A stretch of DNA of 64,000 bases from Prado023 sp963700475. GTDB lineage: Bacteria > Actinomycetota > Actinomycetes > S36-B12 > CAIYMF01. Position numbers and translations under genes: made by a program. Shown here one piece after another: positions 1-7,060 of this stretch. Numbering within the stretch: the stretch's first letter is position 1; each line of letters starts with the position of its first letter. The notes below the pieces were generated by a model that ran no database searches, was not told the DNA's origin, and saw only the letters and a list, made by a program, of their open reading frames with translations. The stretch spans positions 62,001 through 126,000 of the forward strand of contig CAVOXR010000008.1 of assembly GCA_963700475.1 (NCBI GenBank), in the 5' to 3' direction.

Positions 1-107
1 CCCTCACCGGCCCGGGAACCGACGGCCTGGGGTTCTTCACCTCGATCCTCACGCACCTCGCCGCCGGCGGCTCGATGGCCGGCGCCGCACAGGGAGCCCA
101 CGCATGA
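1..107 (+). CDS. purQ: Phosphoribosylformylglycinamidine synthase subunit PurQ (3' end only)
   Basis: The window opens inside this gene. The frame ending in TGA at 105-107 reads LTGPGTDGLGFFTSIL near its end, which is the usual C-terminus of actinobacterial PurQ, the glutaminase subunit that feeds ammonia to PurL in step four of purine synthesis. The stop overlaps the purL ATG by 4 bp (ATGA), so the two are translationally coupled. Only 34 codons are visible and the catalytic triad lies outside the window. The identification rests on this tail and on its position directly before purL. Confidence 0.8.
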   Translation, partial: LTGPGTDGLGFFTSILTHLAAGGSMAGAAQGAHA

Positions 108-2404
108 CCGACACCGTCGCCGCCGCCCAGGCCCAGCCTGTGGCCGCGCAGCCGTATGCCGAGCTCGGCCTCAAGCCCGACGAGTACGCCCGGATCTGCG
201 AGATCCTCGGCCGCCGCCCGACCTCGTCGGAACTGGCCATGTACTCGGTGATGTGGAGCGAGCACTGCTCCTACAAGTCGTCGAAGGTGCACCTGCGCCA
301 GTTCGGGGAGAAGAAGCCGGAGACCGACGCGCTGCTGGTCGGGATCGGCGAGAACGCCGGCGTCGTGGACATCGGCGACGGCTGGGCGGTCACGTTCAAG
401 GTCGAGTCGCACAACCACCCCTCCTACGTCGAGCCCTACCAGGGCGCGGCCACCGGGGTGGGCGGCATCGTGCGCGACATCATGAGCATGGGCGCCCGCC
501 CGGTCGCGGTGATGGATCCGCTGCGCTTCGGTGCGGCCGACCATCCCGACACCCGGCGCGTGCTCCCAGGGGTCGTCGCCGGGGTCGGCGGCTACGGCAA
601 CTGCCTGGGCCTGCCGAACATCGGCGGCGAGGTCGTGTTCGACGCCTCCTACCAGGGCAACCCGCTCGTGAACGCCCTGTGCGTCGGCGTGATGCGCCAC
701 GACGAGATCCATCTGGCCAGCGCCAAGGGTGTGGGCAACGCGGTGATCCTCTACGGCGCGCGCACAGGTGGCGACGGAATCGGTGGAGTATCGGTGCTGG
801 CCTCCGAGACGTTCACCGACGGTGGCCCGACGAAGCGACCCAGCGTCCAGGTCGGCGACCCGTTCATGGAGAAGCTGCTCATCGAGTGCACGCTGGAGGT
901 GCTCGGCGCCGGGCTGGTCGAGGGGATCCAGGACCTGGGTGGGGCTGGCATCTCGTGCGCCACCTCCGAGCTTGCCTCCAACGGTGAGGGCGGGATGCAC
1001 GTCTGGCTCGACCGGGTCCTCCTGCGCGACGCCACGCTCTCGCCGGAGGAGATCCTCATGAGCGAGTCCCAGGAGCGCATGTGTGCCGTCGTGGAGCCGG
1101 CCAAGGTCGACGCGTTCCTGGCGATCTGCGCCAAGTGGGACGTCGAGGCGGTCGTGATCGGTGAGGTCAACGCCTCCGGCCGGCTGACGGTCGACTGGCA
1201 CGGCGAGCAGATCGTGGACGTCCCCCCGCGGACCGTGGCCCACGAGGGCCCCGTGTACGACCGCCCGCTGGCCCGTCCCGAGTGGCTGACGGCGCGCCAG
1301 GACGATGCCCCGACGCCCGAGCGCCTGGCCCGCCCGGGCACGGCCGCCGAGATCCGCGAGACGCTGCTGACCCTGTTCGCCTCACCGAACCTCGCCGCCA
1401 AGGATTGGGTCACCGACCAGTACGACCGCTACGTCATGGGCAACACGGTCCTGGCCCAGCCCGAGGACTCCGGCATGATCCGGATCGACGACGAGACTGG
1501 CCTTGGTGTGGCCCTGGCCACCGACTGCAACGGCCGCTTCGCCGCCCTCGACCCGTACGCCGGCGCCCAGCTGGCCTTCGCTGAGGCCTACCGCAACGTC
1601 TCGGTCTCGGGCGCGATCCCGCTGGCGATCACCAACTGCCTGAACTTCGGCTCGCCGGAGGACCCGGGCGTGATGTGGCAGTTCGCCGAGGCCGTCACCG
1701 GCCTGGCCGACGCCTGCCTGACGATGGGCACGCCGGTCACCGGTGGCAACGTGTCGTTCTACAACCAGACCGGCGACGTGGCCATCCACCCGACGCCCGT
1801 TGTCGGGGTGCTCGGTGTCATCGACGACGTTGCCCGGCGCACCCCCATGGCGTGGGGGCCCGACGGCGACCTGATCTACGTGCTGGGGGAGACCCGCGAT
1901 GAGTTCGGCGGGTCGGAGTGGGCGCACGTCGTCCACAACCACCTCGGCGGGATGCCGCCGCACCTGGACCTCGAGGCGGAGCGGCAGCTGGGCCAGATCC
2001 TCGTGGCCGGGTCGCGCGACGGCATGTTCACCGCCGCCCATGACGTGTCCGACGGCGGCCTGGCCGTGGCGCTCGTCGAGATGGCGCTGCGCTCCGACGT
2101 GGGCGCGCGCTGCTGGGTTCCCGACGGCCTCGACCCGTTCGTCTTCCTGCTCGCCGAGTCAGCGACCAGGGCGGTCGTCGTGGTGGCCCGCTCCGAGGAG
2201 CTGCGGTTCACCGAGATGTGCGCGGCCCGCGGGTTCGCGGCCACGCGGATCGGGGTCGTGGATTCCGGGATCGGCGCCGAGTCCGGCGTGGCCGGCGGCG
2301 GCCAGGCGCTGGTCGTCGATGGGGTGCACGGCGAGACGGTGGTGCTTCCTCTGGCCGAGGTGCGCGCCCTGCGGGAAGCCACGCTCCCGGCCCTGTTCGG
2401 CTGA
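104..2404 (+). CDS. purL: Phosphoribosylformylglycinamidine synthase subunit PurL
   Basis: Synthetase subunit of FGAM synthase: FGAR + ATP + ammonia (delivered from glutamine by PurQ, with PurS) gives FGAM in cytosolic de novo purine synthesis. The protein has 766 residues, the usual length of the small-type PurL. WSEHCSYK lies at residues 51-58 and the nucleotide/metal motif ESHNHPS at 101-107, followed by the glycine-rich GAATGVGGIVRDI. Two AIRS-like halves (N-terminal and C-terminal) can be followed along the chain. The start is the ATG overlapping the purQ stop. PurF and PurM lie about 4.7 kb downstream, so the pur genes are clustered but interrupted by accessory genes. Confidence 0.97.
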   Translation: MTDTVAAAQAQPVAAQPYAELGLKPDEYARICEILGRRPTSSELAMYSVMWSEHCSYKSSKVHLRQFGEKKPETDALLVGIGENAGVVDIGDGWAVTFKVESHNHPSYVEPYQGAATGVGGIVRDIMSMGARPVAVMDPLRFGAADHPDTRRVLPGVVAGVGGYGNCLGLPNIGGEVVFDASYQGNPLVNALCVGVMRHDEIHLASAKGVGNAVILYGARTGGDGIGGVSVLASETFTDGGPTKRPSVQVGDPFMEKLLIECTLEVLGAGLVEGIQDLGGAGISCATSELASNGEGGMHVWLDRVLLRDATLSPEEILMSESQERMCAVVEPAKVDAFLAICAKWDVEAVVIGEVNASGRLTVDWHGEQIVDVPPRTVAHEGPVYDRPLARPEWLTARQDDAPTPERLARPGTAAEIRETLLTLFASPNLAAKDWVTDQYDRYVMGNTVLAQPEDSGMIRIDDETGLGVALATDCNGRFAALDPYAGAQLAFAEAYRNVSVSGAIPLAITNCLNFGSPEDPGVMWQFAEAVTGLADACLTMGTPVTGGNVSFYNQTGDVAIHPTPVVGVLGVIDDVARRTPMAWGPDGDLIYVLGETRDEFGGSEWAHVVHNHLGGMPPHLDLEAERQLGQILVAGSRDGMFTAAHDVSDGGLAVALVEMALRSDVGARCWVPDGLDPFVFLLAESATRAVVVVARSEELRFTEMCAARGFAATRIGVVDSGIGAESGVAGGGQALVVDGVHGETVVLPLAEVRALREATLPALFG

Positions 2405-2445
2405 TCGCGTCAGCGCGCGGGCGTCCGCCTCGCACCTGGTCGCGC

Positions 2446-2541
2446 TGCGCGTACCCGGCCACTTCCCTGAGCGCGTGGGCGTTCCCGGCCGCATGTGGCC
2501 GCCAACGCGCACGGCCACGGTGAGGTGGCCGGGAATGCGCG
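2446..2541. repeat. Four-armed nested palindrome, family 1 copy A
   Basis: A 17-nt unit close to TGCGCGTTCCCGGCCAC occurs directly at 2446 and 2476 and inverted at 2495 and 2525. Start-to-start spacing is 30, 19 and 30 nt. The inner pair can form a hairpin around CATGTGG and the outer pair encloses it. It lies just after the purL stop. A second copy with the same core and identical spacing lies after smpB (29080-29175). Function is unknown; a structured 3' end or terminator, or a mobile palindrome, are both possible. Confidence 0.75.
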
Positions 2542-2609
2542 CCCTCCACCCCGACATCAGCTCGGATCGCGAATGCGCGGCTGCGCCGCGCGTGCGAGCA
2601 TCTTCGGCC

Positions 2610-3185
2610 ATGGGACTCGATGACCTCGAGCAGGTGCTGGTCACCTCACGTGCCGAGCTGCGGGCGTGGCTCGAGGCCAACGCCGACACCTCCCCGAGCA
2701 TCTGGCTGGTGACGTACAAGAGGGCGTCGGGCAAACCGGCGCCGACCTACGACGACATCGTCGAGGAGGCCCTCTGCTTCGGCTGGATCGATTCGACCGT
2801 GCGGACGCGCGACGAGGAGACGTCGATGCTGCTGCTGAGCTCGCGCAAGCCGCGCTCGACCTGGTCAGCGGTGAACAAGGCGCGACTCGAGCACCTGCTG
2901 CCGTCCGGGTTGATGACCGAGCGCGGGCTGCGTGCCATCGAGGTCGGCAAGGCCAACGGATCCTGGGAGGTCCTCGACTCGGTCGAGCGACTCGAGATCC
3001 CCGACGACCTGGCCGAGGCGCTCGACGCCCAGCCGTCGGCGCGCGAGTTCTTCGACGGGATGCCCCCCGGTGCGCGCAAGCAGAACCTGTGGTTCGTGAT
3101 CAGCGCCAAGCGACCAGGGACCCGCGCCGCCCGGATCGAGAAGATCGTGGCAGCGTCCGCCGAAGGCCGCCGAGCAGTCGGCTGA
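2610..3185 (+). CDS. YdeI/OmpD-associated family protein
   Basis: A 191-residue cytosolic protein of the YdeI/OmpD-associated family (bacteriocin-protection type). Family features are an N-terminal segment containing WLVTYKRASGKP followed by EEALCFGWIDS, then the LLLSSRKPRSTWSAVNK region, and a C-terminal helix with ARKQNLWFVISAKRP near residues 155-170. The molecular function of the family is poorly known. The ATG at 2610 was chosen because homology begins there; the open frame itself runs much further upstream inside purL as a shadow. It is followed by a very C-rich tract and then by the convergent DUF559 gene. Confidence 0.88.
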   Translation: MGLDDLEQVLVTSRAELRAWLEANADTSPSIWLVTYKRASGKPAPTYDDIVEEALCFGWIDSTVRTRDEETSMLLLSSRKPRSTWSAVNKARLEHLLPSGLMTERGLRAIEVGKANGSWEVLDSVERLEIPDDLAEALDAQPSAREFFDGMPPGARKQNLWFVISAKRPGTRAARIEKIVAASAEGRRAVG

Positions 3186-3266
3186 CCCCCGCCGCCGCCC
3201 CGCCCCCGCCCCGGCCCGGCCCCGGCCCCGCCCCCGCCCCGGCCCCCGCCCCGCCCCGGCCCGCCC
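3186..3266. repeat. Low-complexity C/G-only tract
   Basis: Immediately after the ydeI-like stop about 80 bases consist almost entirely of C and G, with repeated CCCCGCCCC and CCCCGGCCC blocks on the + strand. The opposite strand is therefore rich in G3-G5 runs and could form G-quadruplexes in the transcript or DNA downstream of the convergent DUF559 gene. No gene can be supported here. Confidence 0.85.
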
Positions 3267-3274
3267 GTTCTCCC

Positions 3275-3342
3275 AATCTGCTTCCCCTTGATCGATCTGC
3301 TTCCCGGATTTCGGAAGCGGATCCTTGGAAGGGAAGCGGATC
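3275..3342. repeat. Four-armed nested palindrome, family 2 copy A
   Basis: CTTCC cores sit at 3281 and 3300 and their inverses GGAAG at 3313 and 3332, spacing 19/13/19. The inner arms GATCTGCTTCC (3294-3304) and GGAAGCGGATC (3313-3323) pair with one G-T wobble around an 8-nt loop. The element abuts the stop of the DUF559 gene. A second copy with the same 19/13/19 spacing lies on the other side of that gene (4385-4444). Confidence 0.8.
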
Positions 3343-4339
3343 ACCTCTGCAGACGGCGCTGGGCCGCCCGGCGCCTGGCAGCAGCGACCCGATCTCGCAG
3401 GCCCGCCTCATCCCACAGGTCAGCCCACGCGATGTGCAGGACTTCGTACCCCGCTTCGACGATCCGATCGTGCCGTCGCTTCTCGTTCCACATGGCCGTC
3501 ACGACATCCCCGCTGAGTGCGTACTTGCCCTTTCCGTCGAACTCGATGACGAGCCGGTCCTCGACCAGGAAGTCGACTCGCGGGACCCCATCCACGTCCA
3601 CGAGAGTGACCTGCTCGCGCAGCCGCAGCCCCATTCGTTGAAGCCGAAGCCGGAGCAGGCTCTCGCCGGGGCTCTCAGCCAGAGGACTCGTGTGCTCAGG
3701 GAGGGCGCGGGCCCGGGCCGCGCCCGTCACGCTGTGCACAAGCGCGGCCTCCTCTGCAAGGTCCACTGGGTCGATGAGGTCCCGGCGGATTGCTGCATCG
3801 GCGGCCACGACCCCCCAGTCGAGGCCGAGGAACCTCACGGTGTCCAGCACTGTCCGCAGGGGATCGGTGACAGGCATCCCCGCACGTTCGGCGACGCGTT
3901 CACCGGTGATGGGCCCTGGGTGCATCCGGTACCAACGCCTCGACTTCGGCCGCCCTGCCCGTCGGTCCGTGCGCGTTACATGCACGACGGTCAGCTGGGA
4001 GACCAGCGTCGGCAGGTTCCACAGCGTGAGGGCAGTTGCGTGGCTGGCCACGACGGCGTCGAGGCGATCGAGGACGGCCTGGGCCCGCATGCGATGGGCA
4101 GCCTCGGCGGACAGATCTGTGAGGTCGGCGTACGCGCCCGGTGCCACGATCGTCAGCCCCTTGATCAGGCGGCCGAACTCATGTGGTGAGACCCCGCGAT
4201 CTCGGAGATCCCGGGATCTCAGGAGCGCGGTCTGGCTTTGAGGGCTTGCCTTCACGGCTGAATCCTTCGTCGACCAGGTGTGTTCCGGAACCCGCTGCCC
4301 CACATCTGTGGACGAGCGAATCCGGTGCCCCGCACCCAT
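3341..4339 (-). CDS. DUF559 nuclease-like protein with AbiEi-type N-terminal domain
   Basis: 332 residues. The N-terminal third resembles the winged-helix antitoxin-like domain of AbiEi (type IV toxin-antitoxin family), with LLRSRDLRDRGVSPHEFGRL around residues 39-58. The C-terminal part is a DUF559 (Vsr-like, PD-(D/E)XK fold) domain: ESLLR near 226-230, D256 in VDFLV, and E266-F-D-G-K270 as the likely catalytic EXK set, then EKRRHDRIVEAGYEVLHI. It is probably a DNA-acting or regulatory protein; substrate unknown. No AbiEii toxin partner is adjacent. The start is uncertain (an ATG about 30 codons in is also possible). Matching palindromic elements bracket the gene, suggesting gene and elements may have moved or been duplicated together. 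Confidence 0.8.
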   Translation of the reverse strand: MGAGHRIRSSTDVGQRVPEHTWSTKDSAVKASPQSQTALLRSRDLRDRGVSPHEFGRLIKGLTIVAPGAYADLTDLSAEAAHRMRAQAVLDRLDAVVASHATALTLWNLPTLVSQLTVVHVTRTDRRAGRPKSRRWYRMHPGPITGERVAERAGMPVTDPLRTVLDTVRFLGLDWGVVAADAAIRRDLIDPVDLAEEAALVHSVTGAARARALPEHTSPLAESPGESLLRLRLQRMGLRLREQVTLVDVDGVPRVDFLVEDRLVIEFDGKGKYALSGDVVTAMWNEKRRHDRIVEAGYEVLHIAWADLWDEAGLRDRVAAARRRAAQRRLQR

Positions 4340-4384
4340 GAGCCTGCAGCGCCGCCACCTTCTCGGCCACCACTGGCCCGCAAA

Positions 4385-4444
4385 CGCTTCCCTTCACCGG
4401 ATCTGCTTCCCGAATACCGGAAGCAGATCCGCGAGCCGGAAGCG
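4385..4444. repeat. Four-armed nested palindrome, family 2 copy B
   Basis: CTTCC cores at 4387 and 4406 and GGAAG at 4419 and 4438, again spaced 19/13/19. The inner arms GGATCTGCTTCC (4399-4410) and GGAAGCAGATCC (4419-4430) are a perfect 12-bp inverted repeat with loop CGAATACC. The outer arms CGCTTCC and GGAAGCG also pair. It lies upstream of the DUF559 gene and about 55 bp before the TauE/SafE gene. Confidence 0.85.
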
Positions 4445-4500
4445 CCTGTGATCCCGGCGTGGGTGCCGCCCAGGCTGCCGGCACCTGATAGGACTCCCCT

Positions 4501-5202
4501 GTGGAGCCACTGTTCGTCGTCGCCGTCGCGGGGGTTGCCCTGGGTGGCCTCGCCCAGTCGGTGACCGGGCTCGGGTTCGCGCTCGTCGCAGCGCCGGCGC
4601 TGATCGCCCTGTTGGGGCCCAGCCAGGGCGTGGCCGTGGTGGTCCTGCTCGGCGCTCTCGCCTCGGTGCTGCCCCTCATCGGGCATTGGCGGCGCGTCCG
4701 GGTGCGCGACACCGCGACGCTCCTGGTCCCCACCCTCCTGGCGACGCCCGTCGTCGCGGCCCTCCTGAAGGGGGTGGACACTGCAACGGTGGCGGTGGCG
4801 GCCGGGATCGCGGTGCTCATCGGTGTCGTCGCGCTGTGGCGAGGGTTCACGTGGGCTCGGCTCGTGTCGCTCCCCGGGGCCGTCGGGACCGGGATCTCCA
4901 GCGCCGCCCTGAACGTGATCGGCGGAGTGGGCGGCCCGCCGGTGGGGCTCTATGCGGCAAATGCGGGATGGGATCCCCCGGAGTCCCGCGCCAGCCTGCA
5001 GGCGTTCTTCCTGGTCCAGGGGATCGTCACGGTCGCAGTCGTCGGGCTCACATGGCCCGACCCGTGGATGGTCTCGGCGCTCGTGATCGGCACGGTGCTG
5101 GGCATGTGGCTTGCGCCGCGGATCCCCGAGCACGCCGCGCGCCTGGCAGTTCTGGGCGTGGCGGCATTCGGGGGCGTCGCGCTCATCGTCGGGAACCTGT
5201 GA
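4501..5202 (+). CDS. TauE/SafE family membrane permease (probable anion or sulfite exporter)
   Basis: A 233-residue integral membrane protein of the TauE/SafE (DUF81) family, which move small sulfur or organic anions across the membrane. The sequence has the family's two similar halves: an N-terminal GLAQSVTGLGFALVAAP segment and a second-half segment with GISSAALNVIGGVGGPPVGLY. About seven hydrophobic helices are visible. The start is GTG at 4501; only a weak ribosome site (AGGA) precedes it. The substrate cannot be deduced and the neighbours do not indicate one. Confidence 0.87.
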   Translation: MEPLFVVAVAGVALGGLAQSVTGLGFALVAAPALIALLGPSQGVAVVVLLGALASVLPLIGHWRRVRVRDTATLLVPTLLATPVVAALLKGVDTATVAVAAGIAVLIGVVALWRGFTWARLVSLPGAVGTGISSAALNVIGGVGGPPVGLYAANAGWDPPESRASLQAFFLVQGIVTVAVVGLTWPDPWMVSALVIGTVLGMWLAPRIPEHAARLAVLGVAAFGGVALIVGNL

Positions 5203-5389
5203 GCCGAGCGGCGCGAACCTCCGCCCCCGTGACCCCGCCAGGGGAGTCCGTCGGCGGCGGTGAGCGCGTCTCGGGGGTGGATGTCGTCTGGCGCGGACGC
5301 GCCACCGGTGGGTGCTTGGTCACGGACCACGCCTGGAGGGGGTGACCCGGGCAGACGGCCCCAAGCGCGGGCTCGCGCGGATTGGACGA

Positions 5390-5842
5390 TCAGTCGCCGA
5401 CCAGGGGGAGCCACTCGGTGAGGTCGGCGCGCTCACCGCTGGCCCGGATCCGCCCGGCTGCCCTCGCCTGCGCCCAGGAGAGCTCACCGGTGGCGAGGGC
5501 GAGCCACGTCGGTGCGTCCATCTCGATGACCGCGGACGGCGTGCCGCGACGGTGCACCGGGCCGGGGATCGCCTGAACGGCTGCGAACGGCGGGATCCGG
5601 ACCTCCACCGAATACCCGGGTGCACGGTCGGTCAGGACCTGAAGCGTGTACCTGACGGCGAGCCGCTGCGTGGCCCGGTCGGCCGGCTGATCCGACGGGC
5701 CCAGCTGATCCGACTGGCCTGACGGGCTCGACGGGCGGGAAGGACCGGGTTCGCCTGGCACCTGCTGATCCGGACCGACGGGGCTCACACACGCCCGGAC
5801 AGCGGCCAGCCCCTCGGCATCAGGGATCCGGGGACGTGCCAT
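5390..5842 (-). CDS. SCP_3 family (bacterial sterol-carrier-protein ortholog) protein
   Basis: 150 residues. The C-terminal two thirds match the actinobacterial SCP_3 family: ALAVRYTLQVL-type segment, APGYSVEVRIPPFAAVQ, RGTPSAVIEMDAPTWLALATG and ASGERADLTEWLPL. The sterol-carrier fold binds hydrophobic ligands, but no ligand is known for this family. Homologues are commonly found between purL and purF in actinomycetes, as here, so the linkage to purine genes is conserved even though no functional link is established. Residues about 20-55 are Pro/Ser/Gly/Asp-rich and probably disordered. Confidence 0.8.
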   Translation of the reverse strand: MARPRIPDAEGLAAVRACVSPVGPDQQVPGEPGPSRPSSPSGQSDQLGPSDQPADRATQRLAVRYTLQVLTDRAPGYSVEVRIPPFAAVQAIPGPVHRRGTPSAVIEMDAPTWLALATGELSWAQARAAGRIRASGERADLTEWLPLVGD

Positions 5843-5869
5843 GGCCCGATTCTCCTCCGCCGCGGCCGC

Positions 5870-5938
5870 GGTTGGACGATCCGCTCCCGGTTGGACGATC
5901 TGCTCCCATCGTGTGGGTGCAGATCGTCGTGGCGGGTC
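5870..5938. repeat. Hairpin with tandem units, related to the GATCTGCTTCC elements
   Basis: Two tandem 19-nt units, GGTTGGACGATCCGCTCCC (5870-5888) and the same with GATCTG (5889-5907), are followed by an inverted arm. ACGATCTGC at 5895-5903 pairs with GCAGATCGT at 5919-5927, continued inward by CCCA/TGGG. The 19-nt unit period equals that of the elements around the DUF559 gene, but the fourth arm is not recognisable. It lies in the gap between two minus-strand genes (EamA and SCP_3). No U-tract follows on either strand. Confidence 0.6.
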
Positions 5939-5971
5939 AGAGCGCCGTGGGGGCCGCCCCGGGCGGCGGCG

Positions 5972-6874
5972 TCACAGCACCGGGACGGGCTCCGACTCCT
6001 CGGGCGCCGAACGACTGGCCAGCACGCCCTGCAGGAACAGCCCGGTCAGGATCACCAGCACGCCCAGGACCTCCACGGTCACCAGGGTCTCGCCGAGGAC
6101 GACCACACCGAGCACGGTCGCGACAACCGGGTCGGTGAGCATCAGGGTCGTGGCGGGCCCTGGGGTCAGGGTCCGCATCCCGCGGGTCAGCAGCACATTG
6201 GCCAGGCCCATCGTGGCCACGCCGAGGTACAGGGCCATCGCCACCCCAGAGGGGGTCGAGAGCCACGCCATGGGCTGGGTGGCCAGCAGCGGCAGCAGGA
6301 GCGCTCCGCCCAGGACGAAGCTGCCGGTGGGCACCTCGAGCGCCCCGACGCCGCGATCGAGCTGGATCCGCGCGGCGACGTTGTAGCCGGCGATGCACAG
6401 CCCAGCGCCCAGGGCGAGCGCGAATCCGGTGGCGCTGCCCCCGCTCCCCTCAGTCAGGCCGGGTGCGGTGAGAAAGCCCAGGCCGACGAGGCACACCAGT
6501 GTGGCGACCAGCCAGCCACGCGTGGGACGGTGCCGCAGGACCCCCCAGCCGACGAGGCCTGCGAACAGCGGCGCGCTGCCCACTGCGACCAGCGTCCCGA
6601 GGGCCACTCCAGCCCGGCTGACCCCGGCGAAGAAGAACAGCTGGTAGGCGCCGGCCGTGCTCGCCGTGACAAGCATCGCGGGGGTTCGCCAGAGGGGTAC
6701 GAGCCGACGCGGTGACGATCCGAGCAGGGGCATCGCGATCAGCAGCACGATGGCGCCGACGACGATCCGCACGATGCCGACCCCCAGCGGGGTGCTGCCG
6801 GCCGGACCCAGCGCCTGAGCGGTGCCCGCGGTCCCGAACAGCGCTCCAGCCGCCACCACGAGCAGGACGGGCAT
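5972..6874 (-). CDS. EamA/DMT-superfamily transporter
   Basis: A 300-residue protein with ten predicted hydrophobic helices and the internal duplication typical of EamA drug/metabolite exporters. The first repeat begins with LLVVAAGALFGTAGTAQAL and the second with ATGFALALGAGLCIAGYNVAA. Both halves end in a helix of the GETLVTVEVLGVLVILTG type. Substrate unknown. The frame is open 35 codons further upstream to 6979, but that stretch falls in a degenerate tandem repeat and lacks family similarity, so the ATG at 6874 is preferred. It diverges from purF. Confidence 0.88.
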   Translation of the reverse strand: MPVLLVVAAGALFGTAGTAQALGPAGSTPLGVGIVRIVVGAIVLLIAMPLLGSSPRRLVPLWRTPAMLVTASTAGAYQLFFFAGVSRAGVALGTLVAVGSAPLFAGLVGWGVLRHRPTRGWLVATLVCLVGLGFLTAPGLTEGSGGSATGFALALGAGLCIAGYNVAARIQLDRGVGALEVPTGSFVLGGALLLPLLATQPMAWLSTPSGVAMALYLGVATMGLANVLLTRGMRTLTPGPATTLMLTDPVVATVLGVVVLGETLVTVEVLGVLVILTGLFLQGVLASRSAPEESEPVPVL

Positions 6875-6890
6875 CCGGGCAGCGGGCACG

Positions 6891-7012
6891 GGACCTGAGG
6901 CTACGCCCACGAGGCGGCGGGCTCGGGACCCGAGGCTACGCCCAACGGGAGACGGGCAGGCGACCGAGTCCACGCCCACCGGGCGGCGAGGCGACCCGCA
7001 GCTGCACCCACG
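6891..7012. repeat. Degenerate four-copy tandem repeat upstream of purF
   Basis: Copies of a unit close to GACCCGAGGCTACGCCCAC begin at 6892, 6927, 6962 and 6993 (periods 35, 35 and 31 nt). The later two copies are more diverged. The array fills the gap between the eamA start and the purF promoter. It may be an operator array or only a decaying minisatellite. Confidence 0.65.
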
Positions 7013-7047
7013 GGGTCGCGGCGTTCACCGAACCCGGCCCGGGCACC

Positions 7048-7053
7048 TAGACT
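7048..7053 (+). promoter_or_regulatory. Probable leaderless promoter of purF (-10 TAGACT)
   Basis: TAGACT lies 7 nt before the GTG start at 7061, so transcription would begin at or next to the start codon. A possible -35 (TTCACC, 7024-7029) is 18 nt upstream. No Shine-Dalgarno sequence precedes the GTG, which fits a leaderless mRNA. The same arrangement is seen at prfB, the groES-like gene and the DUF3039 gene. Confidence 0.55.
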
Positions 7054-7060
7054 TCACCTC

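Noticed and set aside
2666..4189. 507-codon plus-strand frame across ydeI, the C/G tract and the DUF559 gene
   Set aside because: Runs through the low-complexity tract and antisense to a recognisable protein; no homology.
5203..5389. Possible small gene or RNA between the TauE gene and SCP_3
   Set aside because: Open frames are short shadows; no ribosome site, structured RNA motif or repeat was convincing.
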